64,000 bases of DNA from Thermobifida alba (GCF_023208015.1 NZ_CP051627.1:2294001-2358000); one strand, 5' to 3'; shown: positions 14,043-24,539, numbered from the stretch's first letter. A program made the numbers and translations. The notes: generated by a model from the sequence alone, not told the origin.

Positions 14043-14921
14043 TCAGGGCCGCTGGTTGGGGACGGAGGGGTCGAGCATCCCGGCCCCGTTCAGCTCGTGG
14101 AACAGCGGGGGGTGCCCGGCGTCGCCGCGCCCCCAGTAGTTCAGCGGGTCGGCCCCCTCCCCCAGCAGTTGCCTGCGGACCGGCGAGAGCCGCTCCACCA
14201 GCTCCGCCGGGACCTCGGAGTAGTCGTAGGGGCGCATCCACCGGTAGGTGTAGGCGACGAAGACCGCCTTGCGGGTCACCCGGGAGTGGTTGTCGGTGCG
14301 GGCGTGCCAGATCCTGCGGTCGAAGACGATGGCGTCGCCCGGCTCGGCCGTCAGCTCGACCGCGCCGGGCGGCTCCTCGTCGTAGTCCTCCAGGTTCTGC
14401 GGACGCTGCAGCGTGTTGCTCCGGTGGCTGCCGGGGATGACCGAGAAGTTGCCGCGGCCCGGCTGTGAGGCGCCGGACAGCCAGTAGGAGCACTTCACCG
14501 ACAGCCGCGGCCGGGTCACCGGCGTCTCCACCTCCAGGTTGATCCGGGTGCCGTCCTGGTGCCAGCGCCACCGGCGGGGCCGCGGTCCCGGCAGCGGCGG
14601 GTGCACGTCGGCGTGCGAGTGGAATCCGAAGATGTTCCAGCCGAGGATCCCCCACACCACCGGGAAGGTCGCCGGGTGGTCGAGCAGGTCCAGGAAGGCC
14701 TCGCCCCGCAGCAGGCAGCCCAGCAGGTGCATGTTGCCGTCCGCGTCCAGGCGTCCGGCCCGCTCCTCCTCCGCGTAGAGGCGGTCCACCGCCTCGGTGA
14801 GCCGTGCGACCTCCGCCTGGTCCAGGGCGTTGCGGACCACCAGGAAGCCCTGGCTCTCGAACTGCTCGCGCTGCTGCTGGGTGATCGCGTTGGGCCAACG
14901 CGTCGCGGTGTTGACGGTCAT
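14043..14921 (-). CDS. Phytanoyl-CoA dioxygenase (PhyH) family protein
   Basis: 292 residues. A 2-oxoglutarate/Fe(II) oxygenase: the HxD iron ligands are H121 and D123 in WHQDGTRINLE, the distal His is probably H206 (RRIWHARTDN), and R214 or R217 could bind 2-oxoglutarate. Such enzymes hydroxylate small molecules or secondary metabolites. The product is unknown; there is no ectoine or hopanoid gene beside it. GACGAGGAGCGCG gives a strong ribosome site for the ATG at 14921. It is divergent from the two-component operon that starts at 15113. Confidence 0.87.
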   Translation of the reverse strand: MTVNTATRWPNAITQQQREQFESQGFLVVRNALDQAEVARLTEAVDRLYAEEERAGRLDADGNMHLLGCLLRGEAFLDLLDHPATFPVVWGILGWNIFGFHSHADVHPPLPGPRPRRWRWHQDGTRINLEVETPVTRPRLSVKCSYWLSGASQPGRGNFSVIPGSHRSNTLQRPQNLEDYDEEPPGAVELTAEPGDAIVFDRRIWHARTDNHSRVTRKAVFVAYTYRWMRPYDYSEVPAELVERLSPVRRQLLGEGADPLNYWGRGDAGHPPLFHELNGAGMLDPSVPNQRP

Positions 14922-15100
14922 CGCGCTCCTCGTCTCCGGTGTCGTCGGGCGGTCCCGGACTTTCGACTCCGCCCGGGGTGCACCGCCCACGGTGGACCGC
15001 CTCTGCCCCCCAACGCGTCAGCGGAAGGCACCAGATCCCGCACAATGTCCGGATTCTGCAACAGTCGCCTGCTTCGTCGGCTGCTGTGCCGGCGCGTCGC

Positions 15101-15113
15101 GATAATGGCCCGG
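15101..15113 (+). promoter_or_regulatory. -10 element suggesting a leaderless transcript for the response regulator
   Basis: GATAAT at 15101-15106 lies 6 bp before the GTG at 15113, where a transcript would normally begin. No ribosome site is visible in the bases before this GTG. A leaderless mRNA is the simplest reading, a mode common in actinobacteria. The -35 region is weak. Confidence 0.45.
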
Positions 15114-15787
15114 TGACCGCGGTCCTGTTGGTAGAGGACGCCCCCTCCGCGAGGGTGGGCCTGGAGCTGGCCCTGACCAGGCTCGGCCACTCGGTGACGG
15201 CCCGGGCCACCGGGGAGGAGGCGCTGCAGACGATCCGCTCCCGGCGCCCCGAACTGGTCGTGCTGGACATCATGCTGCCCCGGATGGACGGCCTGGAGGT
15301 GTGCCGCCGCGTCCGGCAGTCCGACGAGCTGCCCATCATCCTGCTCACCGCCCGCGGCGACGACATCGACGTCATCATGGGCCTGGAGGCGGGCGCCGAC
15401 GACTACGTCGTCAAACCCGTCGAGCCGCGCGTGCTGGACGCCCGGATCCGCGCGGTGCTGCGCCGGGCGGAGAACCAGCCGCTGGAGCGGTCCGTCTACG
15501 GCGACCTGGTCGTGGACCGGGCCGCGCTCAGGGTCACCCGCGGCGGCACCGACGTCCACCTGACCCCGACCGAGCTGCGGCTGCTGCTGGAGCTGACCCG
15601 CCACCCCGGCAGGGCACTGAGCCGCCAGCAGCTGCTGCGCGACGTGTGGGAGCACGACTACCTGGGCGACTCCCGCCTCGTCGACGCCTGCATCCAACGC
15701 GTCCGGGCCAAGATCGAACCCGACCCGGCCGCCCCCGTCCTCATCCAGACCGTCCGGGGGTTCGGCTACCGCTTCTCCCCGCCGTGA
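15113..15787 (+). CDS. OmpR-family response regulator
   Basis: 224 residues. The receiver domain opens with AVLLVEDAPSARVG; the phosphorylated Asp is in LVVLDIMLPRMDGLEV near residue 47, and the conserved Thr and Lys are in ILLTARGDD and DDYVVKPVE. The winged-helix output domain spans about residues 125-222 and ends LIQTVRGFGYRF. Its TGA stop overlaps a GTG that begins the kinase gene (GTGA). Together with the kinase and a GerMN-like lipoprotein it resembles MtrAB-LpqB-type or CseABC-type cell-envelope sensing operons. The ligand is unknown. Confidence 0.95.
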   Translation: MTAVLLVEDAPSARVGLELALTRLGHSVTARATGEEALQTIRSRRPELVVLDIMLPRMDGLEVCRRVRQSDELPIILLTARGDDIDVIMGLEAGADDYVVKPVEPRVLDARIRAVLRRAENQPLERSVYGDLVVDRAALRVTRGGTDVHLTPTELRLLLELTRHPGRALSRQQLLRDVWEHDYLGDSRLVDACIQRVRAKIEPDPAAPVLIQTVRGFGYRFSPP

Positions 15788-17248
15788 CCGAATCCGCCCC
15801 CGCCGCCGGCGCGGCCTGTTCTCCCTGCGGCTCCGGCTCGTCAGCGCGTTGACCGTGATGGCACTGGTCTCCACCCTGCTCGCCTCGGGCATCGGCTACG
15901 TCCTGTTCCACCGGGCACTGCTGCAGCAGGCCCAGGACACCGCGCTCGAACAGGTCCGCCAGGTGCTGACGCACCAGGTTCCCCCGGTCCTGGTCAACCC
16001 GGCGCTGGACCCCGGGTCGGTGCCGCAGCAGCCGCTGGAGGAACTCGCCCTGGAGCTGCGCCGCCGCACCCAGGGGCAGGCGCTGGTCCTCGTGGAGGAC
16101 ACGGTGCGCGTGTCCAGCGGCCTGCGCCTCGAAGACGTCCCGGAGGAGCTGCGGGAACTGTCCGAGACGGGCATCGGCTGCCAGCGGGTGATCCTCTCCG
16201 GCCAGCCCTGGCTCGTCGTGGGAGCCCGGGTGCACGTCGCCGGCCCCGACGGCGGCACCCGGCAGAGTCCGCTGCGTGTCTTCGTGTTCGTCAGCCTCTC
16301 CTCCCAGGAGGAGCAGATCTCCCGGTTGCAGACCTCGCTGGCGCAGGCGGGCGGCTGCGCGCTCGTGGCCGCCGTGGTCGTCGGCATCCTGCTGGCCGGC
16401 AGCGTGCTGCGGCCGGTGCGCGCCCTGCGCGACGCCGCGCACCGCCTCGGCGAGGGCGACCTGACCGCCCGCATCGAGGAACGCGGCGGGGACGAACTGG
16501 CCGACCTGGCCCGCACCTTCAACCGCAGCGCCACGGCCCTGCAGGGCAGTGTGGAGGAGCTGCGCCGCCTGGAGAGCCAGGCGCGGCGCTTCGCCGCCGA
16601 CGTCTCCCACGAGCTGCGCACCCCGCTGACCTCGTTGACGGCCCTGTCCGACGTGCTGGAGGACGAGGCACGGCAGATGCGGCCGGACGCGGGGACCGCG
16701 GCGCGCGTCGTCGTCGCGGAGGTCCGCCGGCTGCGCCGCCTGGTGGAGGACCTGTTGGAGATCAGCCGCCTGGACGCGGGGGTGAGCGTCCTCCACCTCG
16801 ACGAGATCGCGGTGGGCGAGGCGCTGCTGGAGTGCGTGCACAGCCGGGGGTGGGCCGGCAGGGTGGAGGTGCGCGCGGCCCCGGGGCTGCGCGCCTCGGT
16901 GGACCCGCGCCGGTTCGACGTCATCCTGTCCAACCTGGTCGGCAACGCCCTGCGGCACGGCGCCCCTCCGGTGACGGTGACCGCCCGGTTGGACGGGCTC
17001 TGCGCCCCCGCGGTCCTGGAGGTGCAGGTGCGCGACCGTGGTCCGGGCATCCCCCGGAGAAGCTCCCGGACATCTTCGAACGCTTCGTCAAGGCCGACAG
17101 CTCCCGCTCCGGCGGCGGAGGCAGCGGGCTCGGCCTGTCCATCGCCCACGCCAACGCCGTCCTCCACGGGGGGAGGCTGACCGTCCACAACGACGGCGGC
17201 GCGGTGTTCACCCTCGTGCTGCCGCAGCCCGCGAAGGAGGACCGATGA
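15784..17248 (+). CDS. Sensor histidine kinase, reading frame broken twice by apparent single-C deletions
   Basis: As sequenced the frame is open only from about 15849 to 17050. The N-terminus starts cleanly at the GTG overlapping the regulator stop but is out of frame with the first membrane helix; adding one C to the run at 15797-15801 gives VTESAPRRRRGLFSLRLRL joined to VSALTVMALVSTLLASGIGY. Near 17054 adding one C restores GIPPEKLPDIFERF and then GGGGSGLGLSIAHANAVL, the G2 box. The corrected protein is about 488 residues: two membrane helices, HAMP, H-box VSHELRTPLTSL, N-box LVGNALRHG. It overlaps the lipoprotein start (ATGA). Either local sequencing error or real decay. Confidence 0.85.
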
Positions 17249-17888
17249 GTCCCGACGACCGTCCCCGCCCCTCCGGGCGCGCCGCCCTGGCGGGGGGAGC
17301 GCTGGCGCTGTGCTGCGCGCTGGCGGCCGGCGGCTGCGGGGTGCGGGAGAGCGGGATCATCGACGCGGGTCCCGCGCCCGTGGCCCGGGGAAGCACCGAC
17401 GCGGGGACACTGATCTACCTGTTCGGCTCCGATGCCCGCCTCACCCCGGTGTGGCGGGACACCGACCCCGCCGACCCCCGGAGGGTGATGGAGCTGCTGT
17501 GGCGGGGCCCCAACTCCGAGGAGCGGGAACGCGGCCTGTGGAGTGCGCTCACCTCCCCGTCCGTGCTGCACCGGGTGGCGGTCGCGGAGTCGGCGGAGGG
17601 GGAGCTGCACGTCCACGCCTCCGCGGCCTCCCTCCCCCGGTCCGCGGAGGAGGCGGCCCCCTTCTCCTCCACTTCTCAACCGGGCCTGCCCGGCGGTCCG
17701 GCGGCACAGGGATCGGCCGCGCCCCCGGACCTCGACGGCGTCCTCCAGGTGATCTGCACCGGCCTGCGCGTCCGGGGTGTGGAGTCGGTGGTCGTGTCGG
17801 GGGCGGACGGACGTACCGGAGCCCCGCGGGCCTGGTGCCGGACGACTGCGACGGCGCGGGCTCCCTGGACTGGGGCGAGGCCGAGTAG
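17245..17888 (+). CDS. GerMN-like lipoprotein, C-terminus frameshifted
   Basis: A signal peptide with lipobox (LAAGGC) is followed by a roughly 130-residue GerMN-like domain (TLIYLFGSDARLTPVWRD ... VMELLWRGPNSEE ... GLWSALTSPSVLHRV). The frame as given runs past 17888 into the downstream terminator; adding one C to the CCCC run near 17824-17827 gives a C-terminus reading PAGLVPDDCDGAGSLDWGE that stops at 17888, exactly before the hairpin. The corrected length is about 214 residues. It is translationally coupled to the kinase gene and probably acts at the cell surface as an accessory sensor, as LpqB does for MtrB. Confidence 0.8.
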
Positions 17889-17890
17889 CG

Positions 17891-17920
17891 GTGGGGGCCG
17901 CCCGAGCGGGCGGCCCCCAC
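17891..17920. terminator. Bidirectional terminator between the lipoprotein gene and pheT
   Basis: A perfect 13-bp stem, arms 17891-17903 and 17908-17920, loop GAGC. It lies between two convergent genes (lipoprotein on plus, pheT on minus) and can serve both. Confidence 0.85.
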
Positions 17921-17945
17921 GTTCACCTGCGGCCGGACGGTCCCG

Positions 17946-20441
17946 CTAGCCGCGCTGCACCGCGCCGGTGCGCTCCGCGGCCGCCGCCACCGCCGCGTCC
18001 CTGACCCTGTTGGTCTCCTCCGCGGTCAGCGTGCGGTCGTCGGCGCGCAGCCGCAGCGCGTAGGCCAGCGACTTGCGCCCCTCCCCCACCTGGTCCCCGG
18101 TGTAGACGTCGAACAGCCGGACGCTCTCCAGCAGTTCCCCGGCCCCCTGGCGCAGGGCCGCCTCGACCTCGGCCGCCGGCACGGACTCGTCCACCACGAG
18201 CGCGACGTCCTGGGTGGCCACCGGGTAGGTGGAGACGCGCGGGGCGGTCGCGACCGTCGCCGCCGCCTCGACCCGGTCCCAGTCGATCTCCAGCGCCGCG
18301 GTCCGCGGCGGCAGCCCGTAGGCCTTGGTCACCCGGGGGTGCAGTTCCCCCGCGTGGCCCACGAGCACGTCGCCGTCGCCGTCCGCCACGTACAGCGCCG
18401 CGCAGCGCCCCGGGTGCCAGGGCGCGTACTGGGCGGCGCGGACCATGAGTTCCACCCCGGCCACGCTCGCCGTCTCACGCGCGGCCTGGACGGCGTCGGC
18501 CCAGGTGGCGTTCTCGCCCTCGCCCCACCAGCCGGACTGCAGCCGCTGGCCGGCCAGCACCGCCGCGACGTGGCGCGGCTGGGCGGGCAGGGCCGCCTCC
18601 AGCGCGGCGCGCTCCTCGGCGGTGGGGGCCCGGTCCACCGCCGGGACCGGGGCCCTGGCGGGAGCCCCGGGCCTGGGGTGGTAGACCAGCCCCATCTCGA
18701 ACAGCGCGACGTCGCCGAAGCCGCGTCCGACGTTGCGGGCCAGGGCCCGGAACAGCCCCGGCAGCAGGGTGGTGCGCAGCAGCGGCTCGTCGTCGTGGAG
18801 CGGGTTGGCCAGGCGTACCGCGGTGCGCCTGGGGTCGTCGTCGGCCAACTGGAGTCCGTCGAGGTCGCGCGTCCCGACGAAGGGGTAGTTGAGCACCTCG
18901 AAGAACCCCCGGTCGGCGAGGGTCCGCCCCACCGCGCGGCGCAGCCGCTGGCCGCGGGTCAGCCCGCGGCCGGCCGGGGCCTGCGGCGGGACGGCCGGGA
19001 TGTTCTCGTAGCCCTCGTTGCGGATGACCTCCTCGGCCAGGTCGTTGGGGTCGGTGAGGTCGGGCCGCCAGCTCGGCGGGGTGACCGAGAGCGTGTCACC
19101 GTCCTGGACGACCTCGCAGCCGACCTGGCGGAGCCGGGCGATCTCGGTCTCCACCGGGTAGTCCACCCCCGCGACCCGGCCCGCGTGCCCCGCCCGCACC
19201 ACGATGGGCTCACGCGGGACGGTCAGGTCGATGTGGGTGACGCCGTCCTCGATGGTCGCCCCGCCCAGCTCGGCGAGCAGGTCGACCGCGCGGGTCGCCG
19301 CGGCGAGCTGGACGGCGGTGTCCACACCGCGTTCGAACCGGCGCGAGGACTCCGAGGACAGCTGGTGGCGGCGCGAGGTGCGCGCGATGTGCGTGTCGGC
19401 GAAGTGCGCGGCCTCGACGAGGATGTCGGTGGAGGTCTCGCTGATCTCGGTGTGCACACCGCCCATGACGCCCGCGATGTTGATCGGCCCCGACTCGTCG
19501 GTGATCAGGATGTCGTCGGGGTCCAGGTCGCGCACCACGTGGTCGAGGGTCTCCAGCTTCTCGCCCTGCCGGGCCAGCCGGACCTCGATCGGGCCGCGCA
19601 GGGTGGCGCGGTCCCAGGCGTGCAGCGGCTGCCCCAGTTCCAGCATCACGTAGTTGGTGACGTCGACCGCCAGCGAGATGGAGCGCACCCCGCACAGGTG
19701 CAGCCGGCGGCGCATCCACAGCGGGCTCGGCGCGTGCGGGTCGAACCCGGTCACGCCGCGCAGCACGTAGCGGGAGCAGATCGTCGGGTCGGCGACGGTC
19801 GCCGGGTAGCCGCCCCCGGTCGTCTCCGGCAGGGGCCGCTGCGCGGGGTCGGTGAAGTCGACGCCGTAGGCGGCGGCGGCCTCGCGGGCCACCCCGCGCA
19901 TCGACAGCGCGTAGCCCCGGTCGGGGGTGACCGCGATGTCCAGCACGGAGTCGCGCAGCCCCAGCAGGTCGTGGGCGTTGGTGCCGGGCTCGGCGAAGCC
20001 CTCGGGCAGCACGATGATGCCCTCGTGGTCCTCCCACAGCCCCAGTTCGCTCGCCGAGCAGATCATGCCCGCCGAGATCCTGCCGTAGGTCTTGCGCGCG
20101 GAGATCGCGAAGCCGCCCGGCAGCACCGCTCCGGGCAGCGACACCACGACCAGGTCGCCCTCGGTGAAGTTGCGGGCCCCGCACACGATCTCCTGCGGCT
20201 CGCCGGTGCCGTTGGCGTCGCCCACGTCCACGGTGCAGAACCGGATGGGCTTCTTGAACCCGGTGAGCTCCTCGATGGTCAGCACCCGGCCCACCACGAT
20301 CGGGCCGGTGATGTCGGCGCCCACCTCCTCGACGGTCTCGACCTCCAGGCCCAGACCGATCAGCTTCTCGGCCACCTCGCGCGCGGTGGCCTCGGCGGGC
20401 AGTGCGACGTACTCGCGCAGCCAGGAAAGCGGAACCCGCAT
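17946..20441 (-). CDS. pheT: Phenylalanine-tRNA ligase beta subunit
   Basis: 831 residues. It forms an alpha2-beta2 enzyme with PheS. The EMAP-type tRNA-binding domain is near residues 40-150, the B3/B4 editing region follows (around residues 210-370), and the C-terminal ferredoxin-fold anticodon-binding domain ([20 protein letters not shown]) is intact. The ATG at 20441 overlaps the pheS stop as TGATG; a GTG one codon upstream (20444) is also possible and has GGAGAT just before it. Confidence 0.97.
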   Translation of the reverse strand: MRVPLSWLREYVALPAEATAREVAEKLIGLGLEVETVEEVGADITGPIVVGRVLTIEELTGFKKPIRFCTVDVGDANGTGEPQEIVCGARNFTEGDLVVVSLPGAVLPGGFAISARKTYGRISAGMICSASELGLWEDHEGIIVLPEGFAEPGTNAHDLLGLRDSVLDIAVTPDRGYALSMRGVAREAAAAYGVDFTDPAQRPLPETTGGGYPATVADPTICSRYVLRGVTGFDPHAPSPLWMRRRLHLCGVRSISLAVDVTNYVMLELGQPLHAWDRATLRGPIEVRLARQGEKLETLDHVVRDLDPDDILITDESGPINIAGVMGGVHTEISETSTDILVEAAHFADTHIARTSRRHQLSSESSRRFERGVDTAVQLAAATRAVDLLAELGGATIEDGVTHIDLTVPREPIVVRAGHAGRVAGVDYPVETEIARLRQVGCEVVQDGDTLSVTPPSWRPDLTDPNDLAEEVIRNEGYENIPAVPPQAPAGRGLTRGQRLRRAVGRTLADRGFFEVLNYPFVGTRDLDGLQLADDDPRRTAVRLANPLHDDEPLLRTTLLPGLFRALARNVGRGFGDVALFEMGLVYHPRPGAPARAPVPAVDRAPTAEERAALEAALPAQPRHVAAVLAGQRLQSGWWGEGENATWADAVQAARETASVAGVELMVRAAQYAPWHPGRCAALYVADGDGDVLVGHAGELHPRVTKAYGLPPRTAALEIDWDRVEAAATVATAPRVSTYPVATQDVALVVDESVPAAEVEAALRQGAGELLESVRLFDVYTGDQVGEGRKSLAYALRLRADDRTLTAEETNRVRDAAVAAAAERTGAVQRG

Positions 20442-21559
20442 CACATCTCCATCCCGAAGGCCGCGGTGAACCGGACGTCACCCTCGACCATGTCGTGCAT
20501 GTCCTTGACCCCGTGGGCGAACATCAGCGTCCGCTCGATGCCCAGGCCGAAGGCCCAGCCGCTGTAGCGTTCGGTGTCCACCCCGGCGGCGGTCAGCACC
20601 CGCGGGTTGACCACGCCGCAGCCGCCGATCTCGATCCAGCCCTCCGAGGAGCAGGTCCGGCAGGGGGCCTCGGGGTTGCCCACGGAGGCGCCCCGGCACA
20701 CGAAGCACTCCATGTCCACCTCGGCGGACGGTTCGGTGAACGGGAAGTACGACGGGCGCATGCGGGTGCGCAGCCCTTCGCCGAACATCCGCTCGACGAA
20801 CACCTGGATCGCGCCGCGCAGGTGCGCCAGCGTGATCCCCTCGTCCACGACCAGCCCCTCCAACTGGTGGAAGACCGGGCTGTGCGTGGCGTCCAGCTCG
20901 TCGGTGCGGAAGGTGCGGCCGGGCACGACCACGTAGACGGGCAGTTCGCGGTCCAGCAGCGCGCGCACCTGCACCGGCGAGGTGTGCGTGCGCAGCACCA
21001 TGCCGGACTCCCCGCCGTCGGGTCCGGCGACGAAGAAGGTGTCCTGCATGGTGCGGGCCGGATGGTCGGGCAGGAAGTTGAGGGCGTCGAAGTTGTACCA
21101 CTCGGCCTCGACCTCCGGCCCCTCGGCCACCTCGAAGCCCATGCCGACGAAGATGTCGGCCATCCGGTCGGCGATGACGGTCAGCGGGTGCCGGGCCCCG
21201 CGGGGGACCCGGTCGTAGGGCAGGGTGACGTCGACGGCCTCCTCGACGAGGACCCGGGCGTCGCGCTCCTCCTCCAGCTGGGCCTGGCGGGCCTTGAGCG
21301 CCTCGGCGACCTCTCGGCGGGCGCCGCCCACGCGCTTGCCCGCGTCGGCCCGCGCCGCGGGCGGCAGCGCGCCGATCTCCCGGTTGGCCAGTGCCAGCGG
21401 CGAGCGGTCCCCGGCGTGCGCGATCCGGACCTCTTTGAGTTCTTCCAGGCTGGAGGCCTTGGCGATGGCGTCGAGCGCCTCGTTGCGCATGCGTGCGACC
21501 TCGTCCGGGTGAAGCGCGTTCACCTCGACCGGGTCGTAGGAGTTGTTGGGTGCAGACAT
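20441..21559 (-). CDS. pheS: Phenylalanine-tRNA ligase alpha subunit
   Basis: 372 residues. An N-terminal coiled coil (residues 10-90) is followed by the class II catalytic core with motif 2 [19 protein letters not shown] and motif 3 [14 protein letters not shown]. Two Cys pairs (CFVCRG and CRTC) near residues 300-320 are typical of the longer actinobacterial form. The ATG at 21559 is the first start compatible with family length. The preceding 120 bp contain a hairpin. Confidence 0.97.
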   Translation of the reverse strand: MSAPNNSYDPVEVNALHPDEVARMRNEALDAIAKASSLEELKEVRIAHAGDRSPLALANREIGALPPAARADAGKRVGGARREVAEALKARQAQLEEERDARVLVEEAVDVTLPYDRVPRGARHPLTVIADRMADIFVGMGFEVAEGPEVEAEWYNFDALNFLPDHPARTMQDTFFVAGPDGGESGMVLRTHTSPVQVRALLDRELPVYVVVPGRTFRTDELDATHSPVFHQLEGLVVDEGITLAHLRGAIQVFVERMFGEGLRTRMRPSYFPFTEPSAEVDMECFVCRGASVGNPEAPCRTCSSEGWIEIGGCGVVNPRVLTAAGVDTERYSGWAFGLGIERTLMFAHGVKDMHDMVEGDVRFTAAFGMEM

Positions 21560-21608
21560 ATGGTGGTTGCCTCGCCGTCCCGCGCGGTCCACGGGACGGA
21601 ATGTCACG

Positions 21609-21633
21609 GCCCACCGCCGTGCGGCGGGTGGGC
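21609..21633 (-). terminator. Hairpin between the PAS kinase gene and pheS
   Basis: Arms 21609-21618 and 21623-21633 (10 bp with a one-base bulge, loop GTGC) lie downstream of the PAS kinase stop and 50 bp before pheS. It could end kinase transcription or attenuate pheS. No Phe-rich leader peptide was found. Confidence 0.5.
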
Positions 21634-21680
21634 ACAAACCGACTGGGAAGTCTCCGCGAAGCCCGCCGCCGCCGAGCCCG

Positions 21681-22772
21681 TCAGACGAACTCGGGCGTGC
21701 CGGCGGGCAGGATAAATCGGAACTCGGCGCCGCCGCTGGGCGCGCGGCCGACCGTGATCGTGCCACCGTGGGCCTCGACCAGGCCCTTGACGATGAACAG
21801 CCCCAGACCGGTGCCTCCGTGGCGCTTGCCGCGCCAGAACTGGCGGAAGACGCGCGTGGCGGCCTCGGGCCTGACGCCCTCGCCCTCGTCGCGCACCGAC
21901 ACGGCTGCTCCTCCCTCGCACGGCTCGATCACTATCGTGACAGTACCAGCGCCGTGCCGCAGTCCATTTTCCACCAAGTTGGCGATGATCTGGTCGATCT
22001 TGTCGATGTCGAGCCACATTTCGGGCAGCGGACCGCGCACGTCCAGGCGGAACCGGTCCTCCGACTCGCCGGAGGCGACCCATCCGGCGATGACCCGGCG
22101 GGCGCGGTCTCCCAGGTCGACGAGCTGTCGCCGCACTTCGAGCCGGCCCGACTGGATGCGGGAGACGTCGAGGAGTTCGGTGATGAGCCGGGTGACCCGG
22201 TCCGCGTCGGCGTTGACGGTCTCCAGCATGAAGATCTTCTGCGTGTCGGTGAGCCTGCCCCACTTGGCCAGCATCGTCGCGGTGAAGCCCTTGACGCTGG
22301 TCAGCGGGGAGCGCAGTTCGTGGGCGACGGTCGAGACCAGGTCGGCGCTGGAGCGTTCCAGGCAGGCCCGGCGGGCCGCGTCGCGCAGGGTCACCACGAG
22401 GCGGACCACGTCGCCGCAGGGTTCCTCCCGTACGTAGCGGGCGGCCATCATGACCTCGCGCCCGTCGGCCAGCAGCAGTCGCCGCTCCGGCTGGCGGGTG
22501 CGGGTGCGCAGCCCCCCGTAGGGGTCGGTGCACTTCCACCAGTCGCGGCCCTCGGGGTCGTGGAGCGGGAGCACGTCGCGGAAGTCCCGGCCGACGGCGG
22601 TGTCCGCCGGCACGCCGGTGAGGCGGGCGGCCATCCGGTTGAACGTGACCACTCTGCCGTGGCGGTCCGCGACCAGTACCCCGTCGGGAAGGTCCTCGGC
22701 TGACAGCAGGGCGTCACACCCGTGGTCACCGACTGCCGACTGGTCGCCACCCACGACCGCCTCCCAAGCCAT
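21681..22772 (-). CDS. Soluble PAS-domain sensor histidine kinase
   Basis: 363 residues without membrane helices. A PAS domain (residues 30-130, PDGVLVADRHGRVVTFNRMA) precedes the dimerisation domain with H-box VAHELRSPLTSVKGF, the N-box LVENGLRHG, and the G boxes EGVRPEAA and GGTGLGLFIVKGL. A kinase at this point between trmH and pheS also occurs in Streptomyces, so the position is conserved even though no partner regulator is adjacent. I chose the ATG at 22772 (GAGAAGG upstream); an in-frame ATG 17 codons earlier is less likely. Confidence 0.9.
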   Translation of the reverse strand: MAWEAVVGGDQSAVGDHGCDALLSAEDLPDGVLVADRHGRVVTFNRMAARLTGVPADTAVGRDFRDVLPLHDPEGRDWWKCTDPYGGLRTRTRQPERRLLLADGREVMMAARYVREEPCGDVVRLVVTLRDAARRACLERSSADLVSTVAHELRSPLTSVKGFTATMLAKWGRLTDTQKIFMLETVNADADRVTRLITELLDVSRIQSGRLEVRRQLVDLGDRARRVIAGWVASGESEDRFRLDVRGPLPEMWLDIDKIDQIIANLVENGLRHGAGTVTIVIEPCEGGAAVSVRDEGEGVRPEAATRVFRQFWRGKRHGGTGLGLFIVKGLVEAHGGTITVGRAPSGGAEFRFILPAGTPEFV

Positions 22773-23156
22773 ATGCGAACCTTCTCGCCGTTCCCCGGAA
22801 ACGGCACAGCCCGTGTTGTGCATCCTCCAGCGTCCGGGGGCCTGCTGCCGGACGCCGCCCCGGAAAGGTCGTCACCCGCCGGTCGTGACGGCCGTGCGCG
22901 AGCCGCGGAGGACGCGGCGGAGTCCCCGGCCTGCACCGTGGGGCTCCGAGATGACGAGCGTAGCGGCACCCCCCGGTGCGCGGGCAAGCCGACGACCTCG
23001 CCGTGCGCCTTCCGGAGGCGGTGGGACGGGGGGAGCATCCGCGGCGGCGGAGCGGTTCACCGGGGAGGAGGTGGTCGAGGGCGCGTGCTACCCGTATCCG
23101 GGATCGTGACGCGTACGGCGCATAACGGGGGGCCGAGGGGGTGCCGCTGCGGGGCT
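22773..23156. other. Non-coding gap between trmH and the PAS kinase gene
   Basis: About 380 bp of GC-rich sequence. Open frames here show no starts with ribosome sites and no recognisable motifs. It probably carries the PAS kinase promoter; nothing specific can be supported. Confidence 0.4.
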
Positions 23157-23981
23157 TCAGACCGGGAGGGTCGAGCTGCGGCGCTGCTCCCTGGCGGTGG
23201 CGTAGAGGCAGACCGCGGCGGCGGTGGCGAGGTTGAGGCTCTCGGCGCTGCCGTAGATGGGGACGCTGACCGCCCCGTCGGTGAGGGCGATGGTCTCCTC
23301 CGGCAGGCCCCACGCCTCGTTGCCGAAGACCCAGGCCACGGGGCCGGCGAGCATTCCGGAGTCGGAGGCGTCGTCCAGGCTGCGCTCTCCCCGGCCGTCC
23401 GCGGCCAGGAGCGTGAGCCCGGCCTGCCGCAGGAAGCGGGCGACCTCGTCGATCCGCACGCCCACGACGACCGGGAGGTGGAAGAGGCTTCCGGCGGAGG
23501 CCCGGACGCACTTGCCGTTGTACGGGTCGACCGAGGCGTCGGTGAAGACGACGGCGTCGGCTCCGGCCGCGTCCGCGGTGCGCAGCACGGTCCCCGCGTT
23601 GCCGGGGTCGCGGACGTGCGACAGGACCACGACGAGCCGGGGCCTGTCCAGCGCGGACAGCGGGACGTCGACGAAGGAGCAGACCGCGAGCAGGCCCTGC
23701 GGGGTGACCGTCTGCGCCAGTTCGCCCATCACGTCCAGGGTGACCCGGTGGACCGGGATCCCCGCCTGTTCCGCGGTGCGGACCAGGGAGCCGTGCCGCT
23801 GCATCGCCTCGGCGGTGGCGTACAGTTCGCGCGCCACCTCGGGGAGGGCGAGCGCCTCGCGCACGGCCTGCGGCCCCTCCGCGAGGAAGCGCCGCTCACG
23901 CTGCCGGAAAGCGCGTTTGGCGAGCCGACGAGCCCCCTTGATCCTGGGGGACCGAATACTCGTGAACTCGTGGCTCGCCAT
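23157..23981 (-). CDS. TrmH/SpoU family RNA 2'-O-methyltransferase
   Basis: 274 residues. The N-terminal substrate-binding domain (RFLAEGPQAVREAL) precedes the SPOUT knot: motif 1 VLSHVRDPGNAGTVLRTADA, motif 2 VAWVFGNEAWGLPEE and motif 3 VPIYGSAESLNLATAAAV are intact. It uses SAM to methylate a ribose in rRNA or tRNA; the exact nucleotide is not readable. It starts 18 bp after the rplT stop, a placement conserved in actinobacteria, and is probably cotranscribed with infC-rpmI-rplT. Confidence 0.94.
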   Translation of the reverse strand: MASHEFTSIRSPRIKGARRLAKRAFRQRERRFLAEGPQAVREALALPEVARELYATAEAMQRHGSLVRTAEQAGIPVHRVTLDVMGELAQTVTPQGLLAVCSFVDVPLSALDRPRLVVVLSHVRDPGNAGTVLRTADAAGADAVVFTDASVDPYNGKCVRASAGSLFHLPVVVGVRIDEVARFLRQAGLTLLAADGRGERSLDDASDSGMLAGPVAWVFGNEAWGLPEETIALTDGAVSVPIYGSAESLNLATAAAVCLYATAREQRRSSTLPV

Positions 23982-23999
23982 CGTCGATCACACCGTCGT

Positions 24000-24377
24000 T
24001 CAGGCCGCGGAGCTGGTGGGCGCCGGAATGGCCTTCTTGGCGGTCTCGACCAGCGCGGCGAAGGTGGGCGCGTCGTTGACCGCCAGTTCGGCGAGCATGC
24101 GGCGGTCCACCTCGATGCCGGCGGCTTTGAGTCCCTGCATGAAACGGTTGTAGGTCAGACCGTTGGCGCGGGCGGCCGCGTTGATGCGCTGGATCCACAG
24201 ACGACGGAACTGGCCCTTGCGGTCCTTGCGGTCGCGGTAGGCGTACGTCATCGAGTGGAGCATCTGCTCCTTGGCCTTGCGGTAGAGGCGCGACCGCTGG
24301 CCGCGGTAGCCGCTGGCGCGTTCGAGAACGACCCGGCGCTTCTTCTTTGCGTTGAGAGACCGCTTCACGCGTGCCAC
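24000..24377 (-). CDS. rplT: 50S ribosomal protein L20
   Basis: 125 residues. The basic N-terminal arm ([20 protein letters not shown]) and the core [17 protein letters not shown] are typical L20. The start is GTG at 24377 with GAGGAG upstream. L20 binds 23S rRNA early in assembly and in many bacteria represses its own operon. Confidence 0.98.
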   Translation of the reverse strand: MARVKRSLNAKKKRRVVLERASGYRGQRSRLYRKAKEQMLHSMTYAYRDRKDRKGQFRRLWIQRINAAARANGLTYNRFMQGLKAAGIEVDRRMLAELAVNDAPTFAALVETAKKAIPAPTSSAA

Positions 24378-24539
24378 TTGCAACTCCTCGATTGAGACTG
24401 ACGTTCCGGACACACCGTCCGGCGATGACCGCCAGGAGGTTCGGTGAAGACTCCTGGACCGGTGCGGTCTCCACCGCGCGCCCGTGCGCGGCGGGGCCCG
24501 ACAGCCGACGACCGCCTCCCCGGATGCCGGGGGCCCGGT

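Noticed and set aside
15849-17180. Taking the uninterrupted 443-residue frame as the true kinase
   Set aside because: It starts inside the first membrane helix and ends in Ser/Pro-rich nonsense instead of the G2 box; both ends are repaired by single-base corrections.
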